Shown here piece after piece: positions 14,176 through 21,069 of a stretch of DNA of 21,069 nucleotides. The notes under the pieces are model-generated. The model searched no databases, had not been told where the DNA came from, and saw nothing but the letters and a program-made list of their open reading frames with translations. The position numbers and the translations under genes are program-made. Source of the DNA: Flavobacteriaceae bacterium UBA7446 (GTDB taxonomy: Bacteria; Bacteroidota; Bacteroidia; Flavobacteriales; Flavobacteriaceae); the NCBI GenBank assembly GCA_002478685.1, contig DLPY01000010.1, positions 1,118-22,186 of the forward strand. Direction: 5' to 3'. Each line of letters starts with the position of its first letter. Position 1 is the stretch's first letter.

Positions 14176-17100
14176 AGTTTTTGACAATTTTTAAAGCCGC
14201 CGTATGATTGTCTGAGGTTAGCCTTAAGACATATATTCCTGATGCTAAATGATTGACAGGTATGGTGTGATTTGGAGAAAGCAATTGCTTTTTGGCATAA
14301 TATACAATCTGTCCACTTGAGTTGTATAGCTTAATAGACGCATTCAAACTATGCGGCAATTTCAACAAAATAGCATCGTTTACTGGGTTTGGATATGCTT
14401 CAATATTCTCTAACACATACTTATCTGTGCTTAACGTAGATGGATCTAGTTGGGCAGCCCAAAGTCCGCGCCCATAAGTTGCAGCATAAACTTTATTTAG
14501 CGCATAATTTACTTCAAGCTCTGTTACTCTTACATTTGGTAAATTATCTGAAAAGCTAGCCCAATTTGAACGGTTATCGGCATCATTGTAAAACACGCCA
14601 TAGTTCATACCTAAAATTAAATCTTCACCATAGAACGTGATTGCACTTGCCGAAAAGTCGGGCAAATTACCTTTTAATATACTCCAAGAAGCCCCGCTAT
14701 TTTCAGAGATTATAACTTTGTTTGAGCCTGAAACTGCTAGCGCAACCATATTTGCATTGTCTTTATTTATAGCTATCGCATTAATATTTCCTGTGTTATT
14801 CGGAAGTGTAACCTGAACCCAATCTGTTTGTCCCCCATCAGAAGTTTTATAAAAATTTTCATCAATAGAAAGATACATACGACTGTTGTTATTAGGTGCT
14901 ATTTTAAATTGATCAATATTGCCATTAAATTGCTGAGAAATTTGACTCCAATCACTCCAATCAAATAACTCATCGCTATTCTTTGTTCTTGAGAAGACGG
15001 CGTTATACGCTACATAAACTTTATCTTCAACAATAGGATCTTGCTCAAATGGAACAATCCAGTTGGCACCGTTATGACTACCAGCCTTATTTGGTGGCTC
15101 AGCAAAACCCAAATAACTATTCCCTCGATTTTTACTAATATATAAGATGCCAAACTGGGACGTTCCAAATAAAACATCACTATTATTTTTGTCAACAAAA
15201 GTTTCCATACCATCAGCACCTAACCAGTCTTTCCAGACACCGCCAGTAAGCACTGAAGTTCCATTATCTTGAGAACCTCCTGTAATAATCTCATCTGAAG
15301 AATTAGATACTCCTATTTTGTAAAACTGACGTATTCCTAGACCCTCTGACAGATCTTCGTAATATGAAGACGTTATGTTATTTGGATTAGCGGCTTTAAA
15401 AATACCTCCATCCGAACCGACAAACAATGTTCCGTTAACCAACTCGGTGATGTCAATATCTGCGTGGCAATAACCAATATTTTCATCTGCTGCAGTTGAG
15501 GGTATCCATTGTGAAGATATTGTAAACGAATTCCCACCATCCGAGGAACGCCAAGACAAAATTCCCGAGATATAAACAATATCAGCATTAGTAGGGTCAA
15601 CGGTTATGTCCATATCTCTTGGAGCTTGCCCATCGCTATCATCCGCTGAAGATGAATAACCAAAATAGTTTTTGTTTCCGTGGTGTATTTTGCTAAATGT
15701 TTCACCAGCATTATTAGACACGTAAATACCAGAAAATACCCCTTGATTTTCTTCAAGAATGTATATTCTATTTTCATTGCTTTCTGAGACACCTATCATC
15801 TTTGCTCCAGTTGAAAAATTTGCTGGTCCCGAATTAAACTCCTCAAAGCTATTTGAAAAGCGCGTGACATTGCTACCAGAATTCGTTACAGAAATGTCGT
15901 CCAAGGCTATACCGTTACCAAATTTAAAAACTCCCTCAAATGCGATTTGGAATGTATTAGAATTTTCGTGATAACTAGACAAATCTAGATTAACATCAGT
16001 CCATTCTGTTACTCCCTGAGTATACGAAATTAAGTTTGTCCAGCTATCGGATGTGTTTTTTCTACACTTAATTGTTAGTTCATCAACCCTACCGTAAAGG
16101 CTTGTATTCAAGTATGAAAATTTTAATGTCGCATTAACAGAATTACTTAAGTCTATGGGCCTTGTAATCAATTCGGTTTTATCATCTACGCTTTGGCCTT
16201 CAAAAAGTGCTAACCATTGCCCTGCTTTAGGATTCTGGGGGTTATTGAAATCATTATAAAGACTACTGTATTTCCACTTTGTCCCACCATTAACGATTTC
16301 TTGTGACCAATTCGTATCACCTATAACATTAGTTTGGGAATCTGCGCTTGCTAACTTCGTAAATGTTAATCCATTATCAATTGATTTAAAAAAATTGCTT
16401 CCTGTTGCATATACTACATTCGTGTCTTTAGGTTTAAACTCAACATCATAGCCTGTTGCAGAATCGGTATGAATTTTGTCCCAGTTAACTCCACCGTCAT
16501 CTGATCTATAAATACCGCTGAACTCAACGCTACAATACATGATTTGCGTATTTTCAGGTTTTATGAGTATTTTATTTACTTGATGGTATTGACCATTGCC
16601 CAAAAGGTTGTTTGAATTGATGAGTGACCATGTTGCTCCGCCATCGGTGGATTTAAAAACTCTTCCTTCAGTACTTCCCCAAAAATAGGTATTGCTATCA
16701 GTAGGATGTATAGCAAGTGCATAAACATCAATGTTGGAAAGGTTGTCTGTTAAGCAGGACCAATTTTGCCCTCCATCTGTTGTTTTCCAAATACCGCCTG
16801 TGGGACTTCCGACAATAAAATGGTTGGTGTTTTCAAAAGCCATAGACGTAATTCTCCCAACTCCGGGATTCCATCCACTGGTAGAGTTTTTTCTTACAGG
16901 CCCAAAATCTTGCCACGCAGCAGTTTCTTCTATACTGTTTACACGCAAAGACTGATTTCTATCTCGATTATATCTTTGGTATTCATTTACATAATCAGAA
17001 TTTGAGATAATGTTTTCATTTTCATCAGCATCTATTTTCGCTGTATAAAGCCACCGCTGATAAAACTTATAATCATTGTTGTTTTTACCTACTTTTTTGA

Positions 17101-17233
17101 AATAGCGTTCAGCTTCTGCTTCGATTTTATTTAATGATCTTTCGCCATTGCGAATTAAATCCAAGTACTCTTGTGCTAATACAAGTGGTGACAAAAACAG
17201 GAATAACGAGAAAAAAAATAATTTAGGGCGCAT
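14174..17233 (-). CDS. T9SS-secreted Asp-box (BNR/sialidase-like repeat) protein
   Basis: The 1019-residue protein starts with a signal peptide (MRPKLFFFSLFLFLSPLVLAQ). Many Asp-box repeats of the S/TxDxGxxW type follow, such as KTTDGGQNW, KSTDGGATW and RSDDGGVNW (about residues 150-250), and more in the second half. These build beta-propellers as in sialidases, Vps10/sortilin and photosystem-assembly proteins. At about 305-452 the propeller is interrupted by a jelly-roll/MAM-like domain (WLALFEGQ ... GNGIALDDISV). The C-terminus (YPNPVNDAILLKLP to the final KIVKN) is a type A T9SS sorting domain. I chose the ATG at 17231-17233; an in-frame start at 17320 adds 29 residues across the promoter. 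It is probably a surface or secreted protein with unknown ligand; catalysis is not shown. Confidence 0.9.
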   Translation of the reverse strand: MRPKLFFFSLFLFLSPLVLAQEYLDLIRNGERSLNKIEAEAERYFKKVGKNNNDYKFYQRWLYTAKIDADENENIISNSDYVNEYQRYNRDRNQSLRVNSIEETAAWQDFGPVRKNSTSGWNPGVGRITSMAFENTNHFIVGSPTGGIWKTTDGGQNWSCLTDNLSNIDVYALAIHPTDSNTYFWGSTEGRVFKSTDGGATWSLINSNNLLGNGQYHQVNKILIKPENTQIMYCSVEFSGIYRSDDGGVNWDKIHTDSATGYDVEFKPKDTNVVYATGSNFFKSIDNGLTFTKLASADSQTNVIGDTNWSQEIVNGGTKWKYSSLYNDFNNPQNPKAGQWLALFEGQSVDDKTELITRPIDLSNSVNATLKFSYLNTSLYGRVDELTIKCRKNTSDSWTNLISYTQGVTEWTDVNLDLSSYHENSNTFQIAFEGVFKFGNGIALDDISVTNSGSNVTRFSNSFEEFNSGPANFSTGAKMIGVSESNENRIYILEENQGVFSGIYVSNNAGETFSKIHHGNKNYFGYSSSADDSDGQAPRDMDITVDPTNADIVYISGILSWRSSDGGNSFTISSQWIPSTAADENIGYCHADIDITELVNGTLFVGSDGGIFKAANPNNITSSYYEDLSEGLGIRQFYKIGVSNSSDEIITGGSQDNGTSVLTGGVWKDWLGADGMETFVDKNNSDVLFGTSQFGILYISKNRGNSYLGFAEPPNKAGSHNGANWIVPFEQDPIVEDKVYVAYNAVFSRTKNSDELFDWSDWSQISQQFNGNIDQFKIAPNNNSRMYLSIDENFYKTSDGGQTDWVQVTLPNNTGNINAIAINKDNANMVALAVSGSNKVIISENSGASWSILKGNLPDFSASAITFYGEDLILGMNYGVFYNDADNRSNWASFSDNLPNVRVTELEVNYALNKVYAATYGRGLWAAQLDPSTLSTDKYVLENIEAYPNPVNDAILLKLPHSLNASIKLYNSSGQIVYYAKKQLLSPNHTIPVNHLASGIYVLRLTSDNHTAALKIVKN

Positions 17234-17252
17234 ATATATAAGATTTGGAATG

Positions 17253-17283
17253 CAAATGTATAAAATTTCACATAAAAACACAA
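17253..17283 (-). promoter_or_regulatory. Promoter of the T9SS Asp-box protein gene
   Basis: On the minus strand TTG (17281-17283) is followed after 20 bases by a perfect -7 box TACATTTG (17253-17260), 19 bases before the chosen ATG at 17233. This supports that start and shows the gene can be transcribed independently of the dehydrogenase gene upstream. Confidence 0.65.
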
Positions 17284-17330
17284 AATTACACGTAAACCCC
17301 TGAGTGCCATGTGTTTTCAAGAACTAACAA

Positions 17331-18458
17331 TTAATTTTTCAAGGGTAAAATTCTATAAACCCCCTCAAATTCTACGGCAATATAAATATACCCATAAGGT
17401 CCCATAATGACATCACGAACACGCCCTATGCCGTTGGCAATTTTTTCACGCGCCACAACCTTATTGTTGCCAATGGTAAGTCGTTCCAAATACGTTTTTT
17501 TTAACGACCCAACCAGCAGATCGCCTTTCCAATCTGGATATTTGTTTCCAGTTACAAATGCCATTCCAGAAGTTGCTATAGACGGCACCCAATAGTAAAA
17601 CGGTTGCTCCATGCCGGGTAGTGAACGATCTTTAGTAATTGAAGTCCCTACGTAGTTTTTACCGTAAGTGATTTTAGGCCAACCATAATTTTTTCCAGCT
17701 TCAATGATATTTATTTCGTCACCCCCTTTTGGTCCATGCTCATGTTCCCAAAGTGCACCTGTTTCAGGATGCAGGGTCAGTCCTTGTGGATTGCGATGAC
17801 CATAGGAATAAATGGCTTCTTTTGCACCGTCAACACCAAAAAACGGATTGTCATTTGGTATGCTGCCATCATCATTAAGGCGGTAAATTTTGCCATTGTC
17901 CCTTGTAATATCTTGTGGGTTTATATCGCGCTCCCCTCTATCACCAACAGAAAAGTATAAATACCCCTGCTTGTCAAACACAATTCTGGAGCCAAAATGA
18001 ACTCCTTTTTTTGTATCAGGTTCAGCTTTGTAAAGCAGTTTTAAATCTTTAAGGTTGTTACCTAAAAGTGTTGCCGAGTAAATTCCAGTGTTTCCACTCG
18101 AAGCATCTTTACTGGGAGTTGCCATGGCAAAATAAATCCGATTATTTTGCTCAAAGTTGGGATGTATTGTCAACCCCATCAATCCGCCTTGTCCGCGAAC
18201 ATAGGTGTTGGGAAGCCCCGAAATTTCATTCTTTTTTCCATACTGAAAACGAATTAGCTTACCCTCCTTTTCGGTATAAAGTAAGCTGCCATTTGGCAAA
18301 AAAACCATACCCCATGGAATTTCTACATCAGGCACAACAAGCTCCATGGTGTATTTTTTGGAATCAGGTGTCTTTATGGGAGGCGTGTTTTCCACTTGTG
18401 CACATGAAAATTGCACAAAAACTAACAATATTTGAAAACGAGGAATTACGCTTTTCAT
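17331..18458 (-). CDS. PQQ-dependent sugar (glucose/sorbosone-type) dehydrogenase, probable lipoprotein
   Basis: The 375-residue protein is a soluble aldose dehydrogenase of the YliI/Asd type, a six-bladed propeller that oxidises aldoses using PQQ and calcium. The family landmarks are IPWGMVFLPNG near the start, GGLMGLTIHP, HFGSRI with the probable catalytic His154, SVGDRGERD, RNPQGL (222-227) and EHGPKGGDEIN (240-250). The N-terminus is an export signal ending QFSC at Cys19, which could be a lipobox, placing the enzyme in the periplasm or on a membrane. It starts 32 bases after the end of a PqqU-like receptor gene, which suggests imported PQQ as the cofactor source; no pqq biosynthesis genes are in the window. 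The true sugar substrate is not evident. Confidence 0.9.
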   Translation of the reverse strand: MKSVIPRFQILLVFVQFSCAQVENTPPIKTPDSKKYTMELVVPDVEIPWGMVFLPNGSLLYTEKEGKLIRFQYGKKNEISGLPNTYVRGQGGLMGLTIHPNFEQNNRIYFAMATPSKDASSGNTGIYSATLLGNNLKDLKLLYKAEPDTKKGVHFGSRIVFDKQGYLYFSVGDRGERDINPQDITRDNGKIYRLNDDGSIPNDNPFFGVDGAKEAIYSYGHRNPQGLTLHPETGALWEHEHGPKGGDEINIIEAGKNYGWPKITYGKNYVGTSITKDRSLPGMEQPFYYWVPSIATSGMAFVTGNKYPDWKGDLLVGSLKKTYLERLTIGNNKVVAREKIANGIGRVRDVIMGPYGYIYIAVEFEGVYRILPLKN

Positions 18459-18490
18459 TAGGAGCTATATTTGTTTAAATATACCCAAAA

Positions 18491-20413
18491 TTAAAACGAA
18501 ACTACAACGCGTAAAAATGTTTGCCGTTTGGCAGCAGGTTCGTAAAATCTTCCGCCAAAGGCATTGATACGAATATTATCAAAATAATGTGTGTCAGTAA
18601 TGTTGTTTACACCAATGACAAGTTCAGACTTACGCCAATTACGCTTAATGGTTGCATCTGCAGTCCAAAAATGCGGTACTTCAATAGTATTCTTACTATC
18701 TGCAAATCGCGCCCCAACATACCTTGCGTGTAGCGCCAACGTGCTTTTGCCTATTTGTTGTTTTAAGGTAGTGGCAAATTGATGTTTCGGAACGTTTGGG
18801 AGTTCTTTTTTTATTTCGTTTTGATAGTGTCCGCGACTGTATGAAAACGTTAAATTTCCAGAAATAGCAAACAGCCAATTTCCCTCTAATTCCATTCCTT
18901 TGCGTGTAGTGGTTCCAATATTAGCATAAAAGTTTTGCCCAGGAAATGTTTCCAACTCAAAGGGTAAAATTTCATTTTTGGTTTTGGTGTAAAACAATGT
19001 CAATGACGCATCAAACTTCTTTTTCCGAAATAAAATACCAAGCTCCGTTTCAGATGATTTTTGAGGCTCTAGCGCATTATTAAATCCTGTTTTTCCAGAT
19101 GGATTTGCCGACAGCTCATTGAGCGACGGTGTTTCAAAACCAGTTCCCCAACGCACATAACTGCTGAAAAATCTTGAAAACTTACGATGGATAGCTATGC
19201 TAGGCGAGACAGCTGCCAAATCTTTTTTACCTGTATTTGTGTCCAAAAAGTCAGTTAAGGTTATGCGATGCATATCTGCACGGAGTGCAGTTCGTAATCG
19301 CCAATCCAAATATCTAAATTCTGCAATCCCATACGCACCAAGGCTGTAAAAGCGCTCGTTTTGATCTAGTGTTTCTTCGCCTTTATTACCTAAATTATTT
19401 TTATATCGAATACGCGCATCATGTTGTGCAGCACTCTCTATTCCGTACTGCCAAATCCATTTGTTTTTACTGCCAGAAGTTTGTGCTCCCAAACCAAAAT
19501 AATCTCGTCCTAAATCGATTTGACCACCATGCACAAAGGGCAACCGCGCATCCAATTGCCTACGTGTGTAGAATGCATACGACTGCCAATTTTTTGTTTC
19601 CAGTTGTGCGTTGAGTTGATGCTGTTGCACACGCTCGCCAGCGTTGTAGTTTAGGTTGGCTTGACGCGCTTGCTTACGATTTTCATTCACTTGCTTAAGC
19701 GTGAGCCCTCCCGCATCATACGCATATGGACTATTTAAAAATGAATAATCGATTTGTAATGTGCTACTGTTTTTTAAATCAAACTCATCTGATAGCGAAA
19801 CAAGTGTGTTTTCAAACCCACTCCATTTCCTGTAACCTTCTTGTTTTTGATGCGCTACTATAGCACGAAATCGGTGTTTTTCTTGTGCTTTGCTCCATTC
19901 TGCCATTAACGATTGCGATTGAAAATCTCCTTTGGTAATGGCTATATTGGTTTCTGAAATGATAGGCGCACTCTGTAGAGAAATCACACCGCCAGAGGCG
20001 TTGCCATACAAGCCACTCGAAAGACCACGAAGCACTTCAATAGTCCCTATTTGCGACAACGGAATATGATCCAATTGGGTTTGTCCGTCTGGCGTAGTAA
20101 TGGGAATACCGTCTAACAAAACTTTGATGCCACGAATCCCAAAAGTGGCACGTGCGCCATACCCGCGAATAGAAATACGGGTGTCTTGACTAAAATTTTG
20201 CTGGCTGCTGACAATCAGACCGGGAATTTGTTGCAACAGCCCACCTATTTCTTGTGTGAAATTTAGGTTTAAACTGTCTGAAAGGATTGTAGCACTTAGC
20301 GGTTGAATATCACTTTTTAGTCGTTGTGCGCTTAATACTACTTCGTCTAATTGCTGTACTTGACTTTGTGCAAGTAGTCCTGAAAAACAAAAAAGACATA
20401 GAAGTCTATACAT
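18491..20413 (-). CDS. TonB-dependent outer-membrane receptor, PqqU/YncD-like
   Basis: The 640-residue protein has a signal peptide (MYRLLCLFCFSGLLAQ), a TonB-box-like LDEVVLS (22-28), a plug domain to about residue 150, and a barrel ending in the aromatic FLRVVVSF. It lacks the N-terminal carboxypeptidase-like domain of SusC proteins. The plug has SIRGYGARATFGIRG, LLDGIPITTPDGQTQ and GLYGNASGGVISLQS. From memory these resemble E. coli YncD, renamed PqqU, which imports pyrroloquinoline quinone. The next gene encodes a PQQ-dependent dehydrogenase, in agreement. A siderophore or other receptor remains possible. Its ATG lies 8 bases inside the end of rimM, so it is likely co-transcribed with rpsP-rimM. 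Confidence 0.85.
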   Translation of the reverse strand: MYRLLCLFCFSGLLAQSQVQQLDEVVLSAQRLKSDIQPLSATILSDSLNLNFTQEIGGLLQQIPGLIVSSQQNFSQDTRISIRGYGARATFGIRGIKVLLDGIPITTPDGQTQLDHIPLSQIGTIEVLRGLSSGLYGNASGGVISLQSAPIISETNIAITKGDFQSQSLMAEWSKAQEKHRFRAIVAHQKQEGYRKWSGFENTLVSLSDEFDLKNSSTLQIDYSFLNSPYAYDAGGLTLKQVNENRKQARQANLNYNAGERVQQHQLNAQLETKNWQSYAFYTRRQLDARLPFVHGGQIDLGRDYFGLGAQTSGSKNKWIWQYGIESAAQHDARIRYKNNLGNKGEETLDQNERFYSLGAYGIAEFRYLDWRLRTALRADMHRITLTDFLDTNTGKKDLAAVSPSIAIHRKFSRFFSSYVRWGTGFETPSLNELSANPSGKTGFNNALEPQKSSETELGILFRKKKFDASLTLFYTKTKNEILPFELETFPGQNFYANIGTTTRKGMELEGNWLFAISGNLTFSYSRGHYQNEIKKELPNVPKHQFATTLKQQIGKSTLALHARYVGARFADSKNTIEVPHFWTADATIKRNWRKSELVIGVNNITDTHYFDNIRINAFGGRFYEPAAKRQTFLRVVVSF

Positions 20414-20939
20414 CCTTAATGTATAAATCGATCAATCCCGGAGGTGTGCTTAAGTGAAGTGTTTTGGCATTTCTGTCCACCTTTAGAATGATGTCATCTA
20501 CTATTGGAATCAGCGCATTTTTTCCGTCAATATCCACTTCTAAAGTGGCTTGTGCTGTGTGCTCATTTACTCGGACAACGTTACCAAGTTTGCCAAGATT
20601 TTTATCTTCAACGGCATACCCAATGACTTGGTGGTAATAAAACTTATTTCCTGAAAGCGGAGGTAATTCGGATAATGGCAAATAGGCTTTTGCTTTTAGG
20701 AGCAGATTAGCATCTTCTTCCGAAGAAACGTCCTCGAGTTTAAGACGCAACAAACTAGGTTTGTGCATACTACTTTTGACAATAAAATAGGGAATTAGCG
20801 TATTGTTTTGCGCTAAAAATAAGCTTTCAATGGATTGATACTGCTCAGGTTCGTCGGTATCAAGCTTAAGTAAAACCTCTCCTTTAAAACTGTATTTACT
20901 GACGACGGTGCCAACAAAAAAGCAGTCCTCAACACGCAT
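20406..20939 (-). CDS. rimM: Ribosome maturation factor RimM
   Basis: RimM helps assemble the head of the 30S subunit, binding uS19 and 16S rRNA. The 177-residue protein has the two usual domains. The N-terminal RimM barrel (about 6-88) opens FFVGTVVSKYSFKGEVLLKL. The C-terminal PRC-barrel (about 98-175) has KFYYHQVIGYAVED, the landmark aromatic pair and GNVVRV. Its ATG follows the stop of rpsP by 3 bases, the classic rpsP-rimM pair. trmD and rplS, which follow in many other bacteria, are absent here; instead a TonB-dependent receptor gene overlaps the last 8 bases. Confidence 0.95.
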   Translation of the reverse strand: MRVEDCFFVGTVVSKYSFKGEVLLKLDTDEPEQYQSIESLFLAQNNTLIPYFIVKSSMHKPSLLRLKLEDVSSEEDANLLLKAKAYLPLSELPPLSGNKFYYHQVIGYAVEDKNLGKLGNVVRVNEHTAQATLEVDIDGKNALIPIVDDIILKVDRNAKTLHLSTPPGLIDLYIKDV

Positions 20940-20942
20940 GGG

Positions 20943-21069
20943 TTATTCGGCAGCTTCTTCTGCTATGTCTTTGTCATCGGTCGCATCTTCCGCAGGAGTA
21001 TCCCCTGCTTTAGCCTCAGCCACTTCTTCAGCAGCCTCCTCAACTGGCGCAGCCTCTTCTGTTGCTTCG
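20943..21069 (-). CDS. rpsP: 30S ribosomal protein bS16, C-terminal tail (gene continues beyond window)
   Basis: Only the last 41 codons are in the window, ending at TAA (20943-20945). They encode an acidic, alanine-rich tail (EATEEAAPVEEAAEEVAEAK and onward to EEAAE). Such tails are typical of bS16 in Bacteroidetes, beyond the conserved core, and the gene sits directly upstream of rimM, its usual partner. The conserved core is outside the window, so the identification rests on tail composition and position. Another protein with an acidic low-complexity tail is possible but less likely. Confidence 0.8.
   Translation of the reverse strand, partial: EATEEAAPVEEAAEEVAEAKAGDTPAEDATDDKDIAEEAAE

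Noticed and set aside
17234..17320. 29-residue extension of the Asp-box protein from 17320
   Set aside because: It crosses a good TTG-N20-TACATTTG promoter, and the signal peptide begins at the ATG at 17233.
18459..18478. AGGAG-like word near the dehydrogenase start as a ribosome binding site
   Set aside because: It lies on the plus strand, opposite to the minus-strand gene, and Bacteroidetes rarely use Shine-Dalgarno pairing.

Overview
The window looks like a chromosomal segment of a Flavobacteriia-type Bacteroidetes. The reasons are a type IX secretion (T9SS) C-terminal sorting domain, a bacterial GH3-family protein, a DUF2797 protein, a bS16 with a long acidic tail, promoters of the Bacteroidetes TTG / TAnnTTTG kind, and start codons without Shine-Dalgarno sequences. 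No phage, transposase, rRNA or CRISPR array is visible.

Layout. Positions 1-337 hold the end of a glycine-zipper peptide gene and, overlapping it by one base, a 55-residue membrane protein; together they resemble a bacteriocin/immunity pair. A long imperfect palindrome (345-470) follows. Positions 497-7111 are housekeeping genes: GH3-family protein (-), DUF2797 protein (+), the tight unit sppA-yhhQ-rluF (-), folK (+) and a SpoU/TrmH methyltransferase (-). mutS (+, TTG start) follows, then tRNA-Gly(GCC) and tRNA-Leu(UAA) with their own promoter and a strong terminator. Positions 10065-11908 (-) hold an LpxH-like metallophosphoesterase coupled to a TIGR00661-like glycosyltransferase. A DEAD-box RNA helicase (+) has a leader with a terminator-like hairpin and competing stems. 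Positions 13901-14175 hold a self-contained small unit: palindrome/promoter, hairpins, 25-codon ORF and terminator. From 14174 to the end everything is on the minus strand: a large T9SS-secreted Asp-box (BNR) protein, a PQQ-dependent sugar dehydrogenase, a TonB-dependent receptor with a PqqU/YncD-like plug, rimM, and the tail of rpsP.

How genes work together. The receptor and the PQQ dehydrogenase, 32 bases apart, fit a cofactor-scavenging module: PQQ taken up from outside and used by a periplasmic or lipid-anchored sugar dehydrogenase. The receptor start overlaps the rimM end, so this module may be read from the ribosomal rpsP-rimM operon. The BNR protein has its own good promoter. The phosphoesterase and glycosyltransferase overlap by 4 bases and probably act in one envelope glycolipid pathway.

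Most interesting for follow-up: the bacteriocin-like pair with its attC-like palindrome, the PQQ uptake/use pair, the helicase leader, and the orphan structured transcript with a 25-residue peptide.
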